Source: Neoconidiobolus thromboides FSU 785
Lineage: Eukaryota > Entomophthoromycota > Entomophthoromycetes > Entomophthorales > Neoconidiobolaceae
Length of the DNA: 64,000 nt
Assembly: GCA_025603075.1 (NCBI GenBank)
Contig: MU626307.1
Span: 56,901-120,900 of the forward strand
Reading direction: 5' to 3'
Part shown: positions 1-12,650 of the stretch, in pieces
Layout of the letters: each line of letters starts with the position of its first letter
Numbering within the stretch: the stretch's first letter is position 1
Translations under genes and position numbers: made by a program
The notes under the pieces: generated by a model
The model's input: only the letters and a program-made list of their open reading frames with translations
What the model was told of the DNA's origin: nothing
Database searches by the model: none

Positions 1-1422
1 ATGATTATAAAAAATTAAAATATTAGTAAAGCTTAAACATCCAACCATTAATATTACCTCATGTTTCTTTACATTATCTCTAATTGCTGGATCATCATAT
101 TTAATAGCAACTCTTTTCTTACATATGCTCATACGCTTTTTTAATACCTCTTCTTGCATATGTATCGCTTCTTCTCTTTTTTCTTCTCTAGCGATACTAC
201 TATCAACAAGAGATAATAGTTTGTTCAAGTTATAACGCAAATGGTTCAATTTGTTAATATAGAAGGTATCAGTCGCACGCGTACGCCTCTGAAGTTTAAT
301 TTCCCTTCTTCTAAAACAAAGATATGGATCATTTTCTGCTTTGATACTACGATCCAGCTAAATTAAATTAATTTATTAGTTTCTTAGATCTTAAACACAA
401 CTCACCCTCAAACGGGGCATGATGGTGTCACTATTATTCATTTTCTTGCGGCGGTTTATCCAATGTTGTAAAATTGCATTGAACTGCTTTTCAATAGATT
501 TACTTCTAGAAAAGGTTGTCTTTAATGTAACAAGTATATCATCAGGAATTTTAACGTTTTCTTCTTTCTATAGAAATGGTTTATGATTTAAAACAAAAAC
601 ATTTTATAAACAACTTACTGGATCGATTCTACCATCTGCCACTGCATCTTCTAATAGTTTTAAAATTTCTTCAAATCTAGACTCGTTTATTTTTTTCACC
701 GTTTGGTCTGAATATGTTTTGATGAAATTGTAATCTTCTTCATCCATGCAATAACTGATCCCAATAGAAGTATCATAATACTCTGTATACTTTATGTACT
801 CTTGAGGCTGTTGAAAATCAGGTTGATAAAATACCGAGTAATCATCTACCAATTTCGATGCATCTGGTGTTGGTATATAATTTGAAGCAACATGACCACC
901 TGTATAAGCAGCTTGTGCCGACTTTATTGCAGCTTGTAAATGATGTTCCTAAAATAATTCAATTAGACACGTAGACAAAAACTCGAATTTGATAGAAATT
1001 GTTAAAAAATAAATAGTTAAATTTGATTGGCTAAAGCATAAAATTATGTAAAGCTGAAGTCACTTAGAATTAGTCAATTTCAGCCAATTAACTTGCGACA
1101 AACATAGAGAACAAATGGCTGGAATTATTATTATGGAATATAGTGATAATATGTGATAAAATACACAAAACTCATATAAAATCCATTAAAGCGTTGACAA
1201 AAAGGTAACAAAGTGGTATAAATAATGGATAAAAAAGAATAAAAAGGATAAAAAAATAAACGATATTACCTCTTCTTCTTCTTTTTCAACTCCTGTCTCA
1301 ATTTGAACTGCACTTCGTTGAGAAGTGAGCGCTTCAATATCTGGAGCATCTTCAGTCTTGATTAAAGGTAGGGCTTTTTTGATATCTACCTTTCGGCTTC
1401 TAAAGTTCATTCTTGTGCTCAT
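1..1422 (-). CDS. EPL1: Enhancer of polycomb-like protein EPL1, NuA4 subunit (3' part outside window)
   Basis: Subunit of the NuA4 histone acetyltransferase complex in the nucleus. Coding exons on the minus strand are 1270-1422, 619-948, 406-567 and 58-357; the gene continues past the left edge. The protein starts MNFRSRK after five residues, followed by the family signature QRSAVQIETGVEKEEEEEHH, then YIPTPDAS and YCMDEEDYNF, and further on DPYLCFRRRE. These are hallmark blocks of the EPcA domain. Intron 1 (949-1269, 321 nt) is much longer than the others (about 50 nt) and contains ATTGGC/CCAAT motifs. The last visible intron starts at position 57 with GTAATA, and a TACTAAT-type branch site is seen near the edge, so the next exon is probably just outside. 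The assignment is very secure; the C-terminal half cannot be judged. Confidence 0.95.
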
Positions 1423-2441
1423 TGTTTATACCTTGTCAAATAAACTAGATCTTTTGCTCAATATACGCTCCTACTAACCTACTTTTATATATAAACTACA
1501 CTTAATATTGAATATATATAAAATTCTTTTTAAACAACAACCCCAGTATCTATAGGGGATCAATGCGTATAACACAAACTACTACTCTGATTGGATACTT
1601 TAACTTATTATTGATTCTCATTTGCTAATTAAGGATCAAACTGCATCTCTAATTGGTAGCTAAGCTTTTCAAAAAATCAATTGGCTAATTAGTGATTTCT
1701 TTCTCCTTATTATTCCCTTTTATCATCTCTCATTTGGCAATTTCGACCCATTAACAAAATGTTTGGTTGATAAAATGAACAATCCATTTAATTGGCCGCT
1801 AATTAGCTGATTTCAGCAATTTAACCTTAGGTAAATTTAGATAAACCTTTAAAGTTTAAATAACCTGTGTTAAATATAATGAGGAACATTATTAGTACAA
1901 ATTTCTATGAAAAATAAAACTTAATGCTTTAAGCTTTTTGTCTTATAAGATATAGTTAACAGTTAATACTTGTAATTTTACTGAGTTTTATTCTTTTTGA
2001 GACCTGTTATTGTAACATTTGTTCTAAATCCCTGTAATTAAACCAAACAAACATAAGACTCACTTTTAAATTATTTTATTGTTTTAGCCAATAATTTTCA
2101 TACAAAACTGTATTGAAGAAACGTTTGTTAAAAATAATCATTCATAATCATTTAGTATTATATAATATGGTTTGAATAGCTTGAATTAATTCATGATTTG
2201 ACTTTTTTAAAAATTAAAACTCAAGATTTTATAAATGTTACAGTTTAGTCAAATCACTATTATATAGTTAAATCAACTATGACGTTATACAAAAATATAA
2301 TCAGAGCTCATAATATTCTAATACAATCCTTAATACTGAGCAATAAATGAAGTAAGAAGATTTAAAAAAAGCTTGAAAATATATAATTTTATATTTTGAA
2401 ATAAGTATGAAAAATCTATAGAGCTGTGGTTATGAACGAAA
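1423..2441. other. Intergenic, EPL1 promoter side
   Basis: AT-rich DNA between the EPL1 start and the NOP2 stop. It holds several ATTGG/CCAAT motifs within 1600-1830, in phrases such as GGCTAATTAG, plausible NF-Y/HAP sites. I see no coding sequence or RNA gene. Confidence 0.5.
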
Positions 2442-4538
2442 TTAATTTTTAGCGGCAGGGATCTTGTTAGAAAACTTTTTAAATTTGGCTACATAGAATC
2501 CATCCATATTGTGAGTGTGAGGATAATACCTTTTAGTTAAATTCAGAGTAGGATGAAATTTCTTTTCATTGAAACTAAAAAATAAATAAGTTATAATATA
2601 TAATTATATATATGTTACCTTGTAAATCCATCAACTCCAAAAGTAAGTCCAGTATCAACTAACTTTACATTTCCACGCTTCATAAGTGCATAATTAACAA
2701 CAGATTCATTTTCTTCAACAGTAACTGAACAAGTTGAATAAACTAAATATCCACCTGTTTTAGAGTTAGCATCAATGGAGTCAATAGCTGCTAAAATTAG
2801 TTCTTTCTGTAACTTAGATAACATGGCGAAATCTTTTTCACTCTAATTTTATTATAAGTAACAAATAAATATACATATATTAACTTACCCTGCTTAATTT
2901 GACAGAGGGATCCTTAGATATAACACCAGTACCTGAACAAGGAGCATCTAATAAAATACGATCAAATCCTCCAATTACTTTTGGAAACATTCTGCCATCG
3001 TAATTGCATACTACTGAGTTTTTAACACCTAAATTGTATCATGTTAAGTTATTTGAAAGCCACATTATGAGAAAGAAATTACCTAATCTATGGATATTAG
3101 CTTTAAGAGATTTGGTACGATCTTTAGTAGAATCATTGGCAAATATACAACCAGTGTTTTTCATTAAAGCGGCCATATATGTAGTTTTTCCACCTGGAGC
3201 TGAACACATATCCAAAACAAATTCACTGGGTTGAGGATTTAAAGCAACAACTGGAAGCATAGAAGAAGCAGCTTGGAGCATATAATGACCGGCTAAATAC
3301 TCTGGGGTAGCACCCACTGGGACATTTGAGTCGAAAACTTGTAAACCTACTTTACTCCATTTCCCTAATGGGTCAACATTAATACCTCTACCAATTAATG
3401 CCTGCGCTAAATCTCTACGACGAGTTTTTAAAGTATTGGTACGAATAGTTACTGGACGTGGCACTTCATTTGCTTCAAAGAAATCAATGGCTTCAGATAC
3501 AGGGAATAATCCAATTAATTTATTCGTTAGTTCTATGGAATATCCATAGTATAATGATATATCTCGAACTAATTGATCAATATAATCACTACGATACTTA
3601 TTAGGATCTCTTTGATGCTTAAAATCATTCAATACACGAACAATTTCTTGTATTCTTATTTTAACATCTGCTAAATCTGGAACCTCTTGTTTTTCTTGTT
3701 CAATTTGCTCTTCATCAGGTAATTGGAACCTATCCTCTTCTTCTAATTCTTCTCTCACTTTTGCATCCTCTATTTCCTCTTCATTTAATTTTTCATCTTC
3801 TTCTTGTTTTTTGTTTAGTTTTATCGCCTCTTTCTCAAACTCTGTTAACTAGAAAATATACTTGTTCAAATAATAGAAATAATGATAGCTTTATAAATTA
3901 CCTTTTCTTCGTCTTCGTCTTCCTCTTCCTCTTCCTCATCCTCTTCTTGTTTCTCTAATTCATCTTTGTTATCGAATTCATCATCCTAAGGTAAAATTAT
4001 AAGCCATTTGCATTCAATGTTAAGAGATAATACTAACAGGTAGATCTAATTCTTCGGAATCATCAGAGTCATAAGTCTTTCTTTCAACGATGTTATTAAG
4101 CTTAGGTTTCAACCATTTATTATTATCATCACTGAATCCAACAGTCCTAACGAAGAAAATTAATATGTTATTATGTATAGCCATCTAAAACTATACCCTT
4201 TACGTTTTAATTCTGGGTCTTCTTCGTCACTTGAGTCAAATAAATCGCTAAAAATAAGGTTAAAAAGAGAAAGAAAGCTAGGATTTAAATTACTTTTGTG
4301 GCAAAGCTTCTTCTTTTTCAACATCATAATCAAATAAGTCTACTTCTTCATCACTATCTTCATTCTTTTTGACTTTATTCTTCTTTTCTTGAGCTACTTT
4401 TTCTTTTTTTTCTTGCTTTGCTTTTGGTTCTTTCTTTTTATTACTCTTGATCTTTTCTTTCTTTTCTACTTCTAGGATCTTTGGTTTTGGATCTGGCTGA
4501 TGCTTTAACTTTCTTTTCTTTCCTGCTATTTTGGCCAT
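2442..4538 (-). CDS. NOP2: 25S rRNA (cytosine-C5) methyltransferase Nop2
   Basis: Nucleolar m5C methyltransferase of the large-subunit rRNA, needed for 60S biogenesis. Exons: 4294-4538, 4197-4247, 4038-4146, 3902-3985, 3083-3848, 2889-3028, 2619-2842, 2442-2574; phases agree at all seven junctions. The N-terminus is a Lys-rich then Asp/Glu-rich low-complexity tail typical of Nop2. The Rossmann core carries the SAM site [10 protein letters not shown], the catalytic pair DAPCSGTG (motif IV) and YSTCSV (motif VI, nucleophile Cys), and the C-terminal family block [11 protein letters not shown] followed by VAKFKK. It lacks the long C-terminal tail of animal NOP2. All catalytic residues I can check are present. 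Confidence 0.97.
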
Positions 4539-6592
4539 ATTTATTTAAAAATGAATTTTTTATTATTTCAAAATTGGAATCGAATTATTTTAAGTTAGAG
4601 TTGGGATCGTATTTTGGGATTTAAATAAAAATTCTTTAAACTAATGTTACTAAATCTAAGCAATATCAAATAAGATTTATACATAGTTGTTGAATTAGAA
4701 CAAAATTCGTAATCTTAATTTATTCCATAGCGTAACTTTTGATTGTTAGGTATCATTTATAAAAGATACATTAATGCTAATAATGCTATTATTATGTGGT
4801 ATTTTTATTACTACTTGTACTATAAAATAAAGTTATGTAAAACTAACAACACACTGATAACACTTGAGCAAGAGATATATGATCCCTTGGTTTTATTAGC
4901 TATAGCTCTATGCTTATTTTAGTATATAAGATATAACCTTGATGAAATAATTTTTATCAAAACAAAGTGCTTATAATTAAGTTTAATATTTATGCTACAT
5001 TATAACATTATAATAAACCTTTATTTTCCTTTTAATTTAATAGTTTTTATAACATTTTAAGTATTAAATGAATATCTACATTGAAAATTTTAAGCTTTTA
5101 ATTTATAAATTTAATATAAACTATTACCATTCGCGATTTAATGTTTTTTATTTAAATTTATTGTAGTGGAAGTATAGCTAAGAATGAAATAGCTGGTTTG
5201 AATTTTTTAGAACAATAACAGAATTCAAATATGTAAATGAATTGTTTAATATTTATAATTTAGCAGATGTCTGATTTATAAACCTTACCTTTATACTTTT
5301 ATAGCAGTAAAATTACTATAAAGATATACATGGGGATGTATTTTTGTGCTTAAGAATTTTACTAACAGACTTTCCGCTTAAATAGCGCTCAAAAAATCGA
5401 AAAAATAATGAAGTCAGAAAAAACACTCTCACATGTTAATTTCAAACATCTGATGATAATTTCTCAATAAATAAAACATCATAGATTTAGCAACTATTCA
5501 AAAGTTCTAATACTTTATTTTATATACTAATTGTTTTTGGAGTTGTAGAGTATTAGACCAAATATGCTTGTCATTATTTTAAAATCGAATAAAAGGTTTT
5601 AATAATCTAAAACTGTGTTTATTGCTTATTTATTACAATTGTTTCTAAAAATTATAAACCCATTTAAATTAAATTCACATCAATATCTTTATAGTCATAT
5701 TTACTAATATCATAAACATTATATCGTTTATAATGTTTTCAACAAAATGCCTATTATTTTATTATTATGACCCTAAAAATTGTTCTTATAAAAACAACAA
5801 AAAGTTAAATTTGATAAGTTAGTAATAATAACTATCAAAATTAGGAGTAAAATAATTAATAATTAATGTGTTAGTAGTAGTATGCTAGTAAAAATCATTA
5901 AATGTTATCAGTGATATACTAATAGTTTTTTATAGAAGGCACTTCGTCCTTTAAAAGTTCATTAATCATGCTAGATTCTTATTGTGATTAAGATGAAATC
6001 TATATAATATTATATAAGCTTAATAAAAACAAGAATAAACTTCATTGTATAAATTATAATGTTATTCAAACTAATTTTATTAGATAAGATAGTAAAAAAA
6101 AATTTTTTAAATATGTACTACTATCGTTTTTAAATTTTAACAACTATTGCTCTTGAAAACAAGTCAAGAAATAATTTTGTAAAATGTTTAATTTAAGCAA
6201 TACAGAATTTACTCAAGTCCAATGTTTTTATTATTTATTCGATAAACTATATAAACACTACAATGTTTTTAGATAACGAAAATCCTAAAAATTTACTTTT
6301 TCAATTCTACCAAAGTAAAAGTTAAAAATTTGCCATTTTTAGTTTAATAAGATCTGAATTTAAAACCAGCAAACCTTGAAGGTATGCAGCATGATTGGCT
6401 ATTTTTCTTAATGATATTCAAAGTCTGTCAGCGATCAAAAATAACTTTAATAAATACAAAATTAAAGAAGTAATAAGTGACTGCTTTTTTAAAAAACTTA
6501 AATATTTGTTACTTCAAAGTACAAGTTGATAGTTATAATAGTTATATAATTTTAATTTTTATAGAGTTTATTTGTTTTTAGTTTATAAACAT
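4539..6592. other. Two-kilobase intergenic desert
   Basis: Very AT-rich DNA between the divergent NOP2 and 18-repeat-protein genes. The only recognisable item is one MITE copy at 5329-5434. I see no coding or RNA gene. Confidence 0.5.
5329..5434 (+). mobile_element. Foldback MITE, copy 1
   Basis: Member of the ~105-bp family with ends close to TATGGGGATGT in inverted orientation and a central AGCGCT-like core between TTTTTCCA-type arms. This copy is diverged: left end CATGGGGATG, right end CTCTCACATG. Confidence 0.8.
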
Positions 6593-9500
6593 ATGAAATT
6601 ATCCAAACTTTCTTTTTTCATTGTGCAGGTCACATGGATTATCGCTAGAAAAAGTTACAATGATGGCGATGACTGCCCAGCTTCAGGAGAAAAATGTGCT
6701 TATGATGGGGGCTCTTACCAACTAAGGGACTATGGCACCCCTCCATGCTGGAGCGCTGTCGATAAAGAATGGAAGTGCAAACCTAGAGTAAATGAATCGA
6801 ACTGTCCAGAGGGATTTATAGATGTTGAAGACACATGTGGTTTTGATCCTCTTCCTCCACCACAATGTCCTTTACCTGATGATAATTGCAAATTGGAAGG
6901 CAACATATTTATTGCCAAAAATGCAAGTAAGAAAGAAGACGATTTCCCTTACTGTTGGAATAAAAATCCTGATAATACATGGTCCTGTAAAAGTAGCTCG
7001 GCAGAATGCGATATCAATGGCAAGGATTTAAGAGAATGTTTCAAACTAAAACCTGTTTGTCCAAAACTCCCAACAGAAACATGTCGCTTTGGTTTAACGC
7101 TAGACGTGCCAGCGAGTGGACCATATATCAACAATGCAGTATGCTGGAGCAAGAATTCAAATGGTGAATGGGAATGTAAAAAGAAAGAAGGTTTTGATTG
7201 TGCTCAGTATGAACTAGATATTACAAACTGTTTCAAAAAGAAATTATGTCCCGAAAGAAAAGATCCATGTCTTTATGATGCTAAAGTTTATAAAATTGAT
7301 ACTATAGGTGCACCAAAATGTTGGAGTAAAACTAGCTTTGGTTGGAATTGTAAATTCCCTCCAGCAGGAACCGATACATGTAAAAATGAAGATACTGATA
7401 TCGATACGTGTTTTCCAGAAGATAAAATATCATGCCCTAAATCTTATTATGATGCTTGCAAATCTGGTAACTCGACCTATATTGCTGGCGATGCAGGAGA
7501 TAACGATTGTTGGTCAAAAACCAAAGACGGAGATTGGAGCTGTAGGCCAAAACCAAATAATTCAAGCATTTGTGGTAGAGGTGAAGTTGATGTATCTATT
7601 TGTGGGGTACCTCCATTACCCTCTCCTGATTGTCCAACCAAATACAATGAAACCTGTAGATCGATTGATGACTCAGATGAATTGGCTGGAGAGCCAAATG
7701 AGTTCGTTTGCTGGAAAAAGAACGCTTTAAAAAAGTGGGTATGTTCGCCAAAAACCAATGGAAAAAACACTTGTGAGCCTGGAAATTTAGATATAACCTC
7801 GTGTACTTTAGAACCCCCACCAGTGCCGGAGTGCCCCAAAGATTACTTCACACCATGTAAAGATATCGATAATAAAGAGTTCTTAGCGGGCAAACCATTA
7901 GGCAATGTATGCTGGTATAATTCTGGCTTCAATAGATGGGGTTGTACAGCGAGGTCTAAAGCAACAAATCTATGTGAACACGGCTTATTAGACATTACTA
8001 GATGCAATATTGAACTTCCCACCCCTCCTTCATGCCCATCAGATACTGAAACTACATGTATAACACCGAATGGCATAATAAACAGATCCAATGTCCAAAA
8101 TAACGTATGCTGGTCAATTAAAAACAAGAAATGGCATTGTAATCCAAAACCCAAAGGTAGTGGGAATTGTGATGTAGGTGAGCTTGATATATCCCAATGT
8201 TCTGGTATATCAAAACTACCATTTAATTGCCCAAAAGAATATCAAACTCTTTGTAAAAGCAAGGAGGGTTTTAAGGCTTTTGGTAGAATAAAGCATAACT
8301 TTTGCTGGAAGCAAGACACATCCACTAAATCATGGGAGTGCCAAACTAAAGTAAATGGTACATGTAAAGAAGGTTTTCTCGATATACAGCTATGTTCTAA
8401 ACCAGAAATTCCTGCTTTTAACAAAATGTGCCCTTCAAAGTATGAAACTTACTGTAAATCTAAAGACGGTTATAAAATGGCAGGAGAGGAAACAAAAGAC
8501 ATATGCTGGGAAATCGATAGTAATGGAGATTATATTTGCGAGGGTTTATTAGAAAATACGAATAGATGTAAACCATTAAAAATCAACATTTTAGCATGTA
8601 GTTTGCTCCCTCCAAGCCCACCAAAGTGCCCAACAAAGTCAACCGATTATTGTATGGCTGGAGGGCGTAAAATTATAGCTGGAGAAGTTAAAATTAATTC
8701 TTGTTGGGGTATTAGTCCTTCAGGAGGATATTACTGTATTCCTAAAGAATCCAATGGAACTTGTAAACCAAGCTTAGTAGACATAGATAAGTGTAATATT
8801 CCTGCTCCTCAACCCACCCCTTGCCCTAAAAGAAATGATAAATGTCATTATCAAGGAAAATCATATGGAATTTATGATGAGTCGACACCAAAATGTTGGG
8901 TGAAAGATCAAGAGAAATGGGAGTGTGAGCCTATTTTTTCCCAATCAGCAAAATGCCCAGGTAATGCTGTTGATATTAGCAAATGCTTTCCTCCACTGCC
9001 AAAATGCCCTGCCTCCTTTACCAGTGTATGTCAAGCTCCAAATTCTGAGCAAAAAATTATGGCTGGGAAACCTGGCAATAATGTTTGCTGGAATAAAAAT
9101 AAGCAAGGAGATTGGGAGTGCTACCCAATGGATATTGGTGAGAAATATTGCAGTCCAGGATTTCTAGATGTCACTACATGTTCATTACCTTACCCAAAAG
9201 TTCCATCATGTCCAAAGAGTTATACAGATGTAAGTTTTAGTGACAAGAAACTCGTCCTAGCTGGTGAGCCTGGAATAAATGTATGTTGGTCTTTCCAAGG
9301 AAATAATAGATGGATTAGTTCACCAAGGCCAAACAAATATTTGGCATGTAAACCAGGTGACTTAGATATCACTACATGTAACTTTGTTAAACCAAACCCT
9401 CCACCATGTCCAGAAAAATATCAAACGCGCTGCACTAAGGGAAGTGATTCAATTTTAGCAGGTAAACCTGGAAAGAATGTATGCTGGAGATATAATGGAA

Positions 9501-10165
9501 AATCGTGGGATTGTAATCCTAAGGAAGAAAGTCTTGAAGAGTGTAGATATAATGAAATAAATGTTAATAAATGTAGTTTGGAAGCTCCAGAAACCCCAAG
9601 CTGTCCTAAGGATTATTTAACAGAATGTGAAGATAGTGAGGGTAAAAAACATACTATTAGTAACCCTGGAGGAAAAATATGTTGGTTTTATGATTTTTCA
9701 GATGGATTTAATTGGAAATGCTCTTCGCCTTTGAGCAAAGGTAAAGTTGGATGCAATGATAATCAATTAGATATCAGCAAATGTGAGATTAAGAAGCCCG
9801 CTACTCCAGAATGTCCACCTATTTCAGCAGTTTGTAAGATGAATAACAAAGTTTATGAACTCAAAGATTCTAAGTCACCATCTTGTTGGAAGCCCGGTTA
9901 TGTAGGATATGATTGTATTAATAAGGTGGAAGGCAATCCAGCTGAAGTATGCCCATTGGGCTACGTTAATAAAGATATATGTAAATATGAGGTACCGGAA
10001 TGTCCTCCCAAAACCTCTATTTGTCGTTCTGAATACAGTATTCATAAATTTAGTGATGAAAGTACTCCTAACTGCTGGTCAAAGTTCAACTACGAATGGA
10101 AATGTATGAAGCCTGAACATGGTGATAAGTGTCCTATCAATTCTATTGACATTAAAAAATGCTAA
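6593..10165 (+). CDS. Secreted protein of 18 tandem six-cysteine repeats
   Basis: No recognised family. The reading frame gives 1190 residues from the first in-frame ATG (MKLSKLSFFIV), which begins a hydrophobic signal-peptide-like segment of about 18 residues; the frame opens slightly upstream but without an ATG. The mature part is 18 consecutive units of 57-72 residues. Each follows C-P-x(5-6)-C-x(14-21)-C-W-x(8-12)-C-x(n)-C-x(8-10)-C, usually ending in G-x-[LIV]-D-[IV]-x-x-C, with Pro-rich linkers between units. All 18 units keep the Cys-Trp pair. Units 1, 4, 12, 17 and 18 have a short C2-C3 loop ending near TPxCW; most others carry AG[EKD]PGxNxCW. Unit 14 lacks Cys2 and Cys4 together. There is no transmembrane segment or GPI signal at the C-terminus. 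The gene is intronless and visibly less AT-rich than its surroundings. N-glycosylation sequons are frequent. A secreted or wall-associated binding protein is a reasonable inference; ligand unknown. Confidence 0.9.
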   Translation: MKLSKLSFFIVQVTWIIARKSYNDGDDCPASGEKCAYDGGSYQLRDYGTPPCWSAVDKEWKCKPRVNESNCPEGFIDVEDTCGFDPLPPPQCPLPDDNCKLEGNIFIAKNASKKEDDFPYCWNKNPDNTWSCKSSSAECDINGKDLRECFKLKPVCPKLPTETCRFGLTLDVPASGPYINNAVCWSKNSNGEWECKKKEGFDCAQYELDITNCFKKKLCPERKDPCLYDAKVYKIDTIGAPKCWSKTSFGWNCKFPPAGTDTCKNEDTDIDTCFPEDKISCPKSYYDACKSGNSTYIAGDAGDNDCWSKTKDGDWSCRPKPNNSSICGRGEVDVSICGVPPLPSPDCPTKYNETCRSIDDSDELAGEPNEFVCWKKNALKKWVCSPKTNGKNTCEPGNLDITSCTLEPPPVPECPKDYFTPCKDIDNKEFLAGKPLGNVCWYNSGFNRWGCTARSKATNLCEHGLLDITRCNIELPTPPSCPSDTETTCITPNGIINRSNVQNNVCWSIKNKKWHCNPKPKGSGNCDVGELDISQCSGISKLPFNCPKEYQTLCKSKEGFKAFGRIKHNFCWKQDTSTKSWECQTKVNGTCKEGFLDIQLCSKPEIPAFNKMCPSKYETYCKSKDGYKMAGEETKDICWEIDSNGDYICEGLLENTNRCKPLKINILACSLLPPSPPKCPTKSTDYCMAGGRKIIAGEVKINSCWGISPSGGYYCIPKESNGTCKPSLVDIDKCNIPAPQPTPCPKRNDKCHYQGKSYGIYDESTPKCWVKDQEKWECEPIFSQSAKCPGNAVDISKCFPPLPKCPASFTSVCQAPNSEQKIMAGKPGNNVCWNKNKQGDWECYPMDIGEKYCSPGFLDVTTCSLPYPKVPSCPKSYTDVSFSDKKLVLAGEPGINVCWSFQGNNRWISSPRPNKYLACKPGDLDITTCNFVKPNPPPCPEKYQTRCTKGSDSILAGKPGKNVCWRYNGKSWDCNPKEESLEECRYNEINVNKCSLEAPETPSCPKDYLTECEDSEGKKHTISNPGGKICWFYDFSDGFNWKCSSPLSKGKVGCNDNQLDISKCEIKKPATPECPPISAVCKMNNKVYELKDSKSPSCWKPGYVGYDCINKVEGNPAEVCPLGYVNKDICKYEVPECPPKTSICRSEYSIHKFSDESTPNCWSKFNYEWKCMKPEHGDKCPINSIDIKKC

Positions 10166-10418
10166 TTTATTGATTCTTTAAATAAAACAGTTAAACATTT
10201 TATTTAAATTATTTGTAAAATTTAAAATTTCTAGTTAATTTAAAGACTACCTTTTTGTTTATTATATACATTGATATCATTTTCTTTAAAATAAACTATT
10301 CTATATTATAAAATGAATGAAATGAAATAAAATCAACACTCTAAACAAAGAAAATTAAGATGTTGTATTAAAAAATGTATTGTAAATAATACATGTGTAA
10401 ATAAGATACATCCTTTTT

Positions 10419-11271
<853 letters not shown>

Positions 11272-11586
11272 TCCAAATTATTAAAATCGGTTTATTCATC
11301 AAATTAATAAAAAATAAAAGTCTTTTAGGCATAAATTCATTTTAATAAAATTTTGTTCTTTAATCGGTTTAGTATTCCCTAAATTATTGTCTTATGTCTT
11401 TAGGTTAATATGAAATTTATGAGTTAGCTATTATTATATGAATTTATAAAGGGGTGTTAATAATCAATCGACAAAATCATATAAACCAGTATGTATCATA
11501 AATTGTGATATAGCTGTTCAAACGATAAAAGTAAACAAATAGTCAAAATATAATTTTATTTAAATATGCATTTTAAAGTCTTAATC

Positions 11587-12313
11587 TTATACTGGAAGTC
11601 TAAACTTTTGTCCATACATAACCCTAAAAAAGATAAATACCTTAACAAAATTCTATAAAATAAACTTACTTTGTAACATATATATAAAAGAAATCAGCAT
11701 AAAGGGCAGTCTGAACAATACCTGCAATAACAGTGTAAGGATGAAAAATATTTTCAGTGTTGTAGCGATAGATCCAATTAATTATATAAAGTCCACGATA
11801 AGCTCCTAAAGCAAAAAGATAATGTGTAGTAATGTTCTCTGCCTCTCCTTTACGAGTTAACATAAATAATTGTGGAAAAATAGCTACCGCTTCTAAATAA
11901 ATAGAAAATGTCCATATAATCTAAAACTATAAGTGATATTAAAATTTTACAGTAATCATTACCTCATAAACCTCAAATTTTTCATGAAACAATAAAGCCA
12001 AGATGGCTGCCCCAACGGCCAAATATTCGGCACGAAATAAGTCGTCTCCTTTATTATAGGTAGGCTTCAACTTATATTGCATAAGATATACGACATAAGC
12101 TGATGATGCTATGAAAAAGAGACGCATAACAACAAGATAAAGACTTCCATAGTACCAGAAAAGGTTCAAATAACGGGTACCAAATACAGCCAGATATAAA
12201 ACTTGAGACTTTAAAGAAATACCTGAACAAGAGTTGGTTTGAGTGATCTTTAACAATAAAATTAGGATTGATGCTAAGTGTAGCATATCCCCAAGTAATC
12301 GAAATATATTCAT
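11587..12313 (-). CDS. ERD2: ER lumen protein-retaining (HDEL/KDEL) receptor
   Basis: Seven-helix Golgi/ER receptor that retrieves escaped ER proteins. Exons: 11963-12313, 11670-11920, 11587-11623, giving 212 residues, the usual family length. It starts [13 protein letters not shown] and contains GISLKSQ, the [11 protein letters not shown]-type block, [18 protein letters not shown], and a hydrophobic C-terminal region ending in a short tail with [10 protein letters not shown]. The [12 protein letters not shown] motif is diagnostic. It shares a short divergent promoter with EMC7. Confidence 0.97.
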
Positions 12314-12650
12314 TGTGATAAGGATAATCTAATAAAAACAAGTCAAGCAATTTTGTTAAATTTAGTTTTATAGCTCATGTCATCAATATATTTGTTATCT
12401 TTTTATTAGCTCCTTTTAAAGAAACTTTGGTTTTATTGGCTTAGCCTTTTGTTACAAGTCCTTTTTTATTGGCTTTTAGTGAGTCTAAAATGTGATGTAA
12501 CTTTCTTGTCAAAAAACCGAATAAATTTGCCCAAAATTTTATCAAAAACTTAATAACTATTTCATTCAATAAATTAATATAGAAATTGTCGTTTTTAAAT
12601 TCTGTAGCATTATAAATTGAAGTAACATTAATAGAATAATAAATTAAAAA
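12314..12650. promoter_or_regulatory. Divergent ERD2/EMC7 promoter with two CCAAT boxes
   Basis: The 337 bp between the two start codons carry ATTGGC (CCAAT on the minus strand) at 12435-12440 and 12468-12473. NF-Y/HAP binding is an inference from the motif alone. Confidence 0.45.

Noticed and set aside
6730-9167. Several alternative reading frames of 60-140 codons on both strands inside the 18-repeat gene
   Set aside because: They overlap one long frame with signal peptide and regular repeats; they arise because repeated, less AT-rich sequence leaves other frames open.
6593-10165. Horizontal transfer of the 18-repeat gene
   Set aside because: Lack of introns and different base composition are suggestive, but the related one-domain gene nearby and the repeat structure explain both without transfer; no donor can be named.
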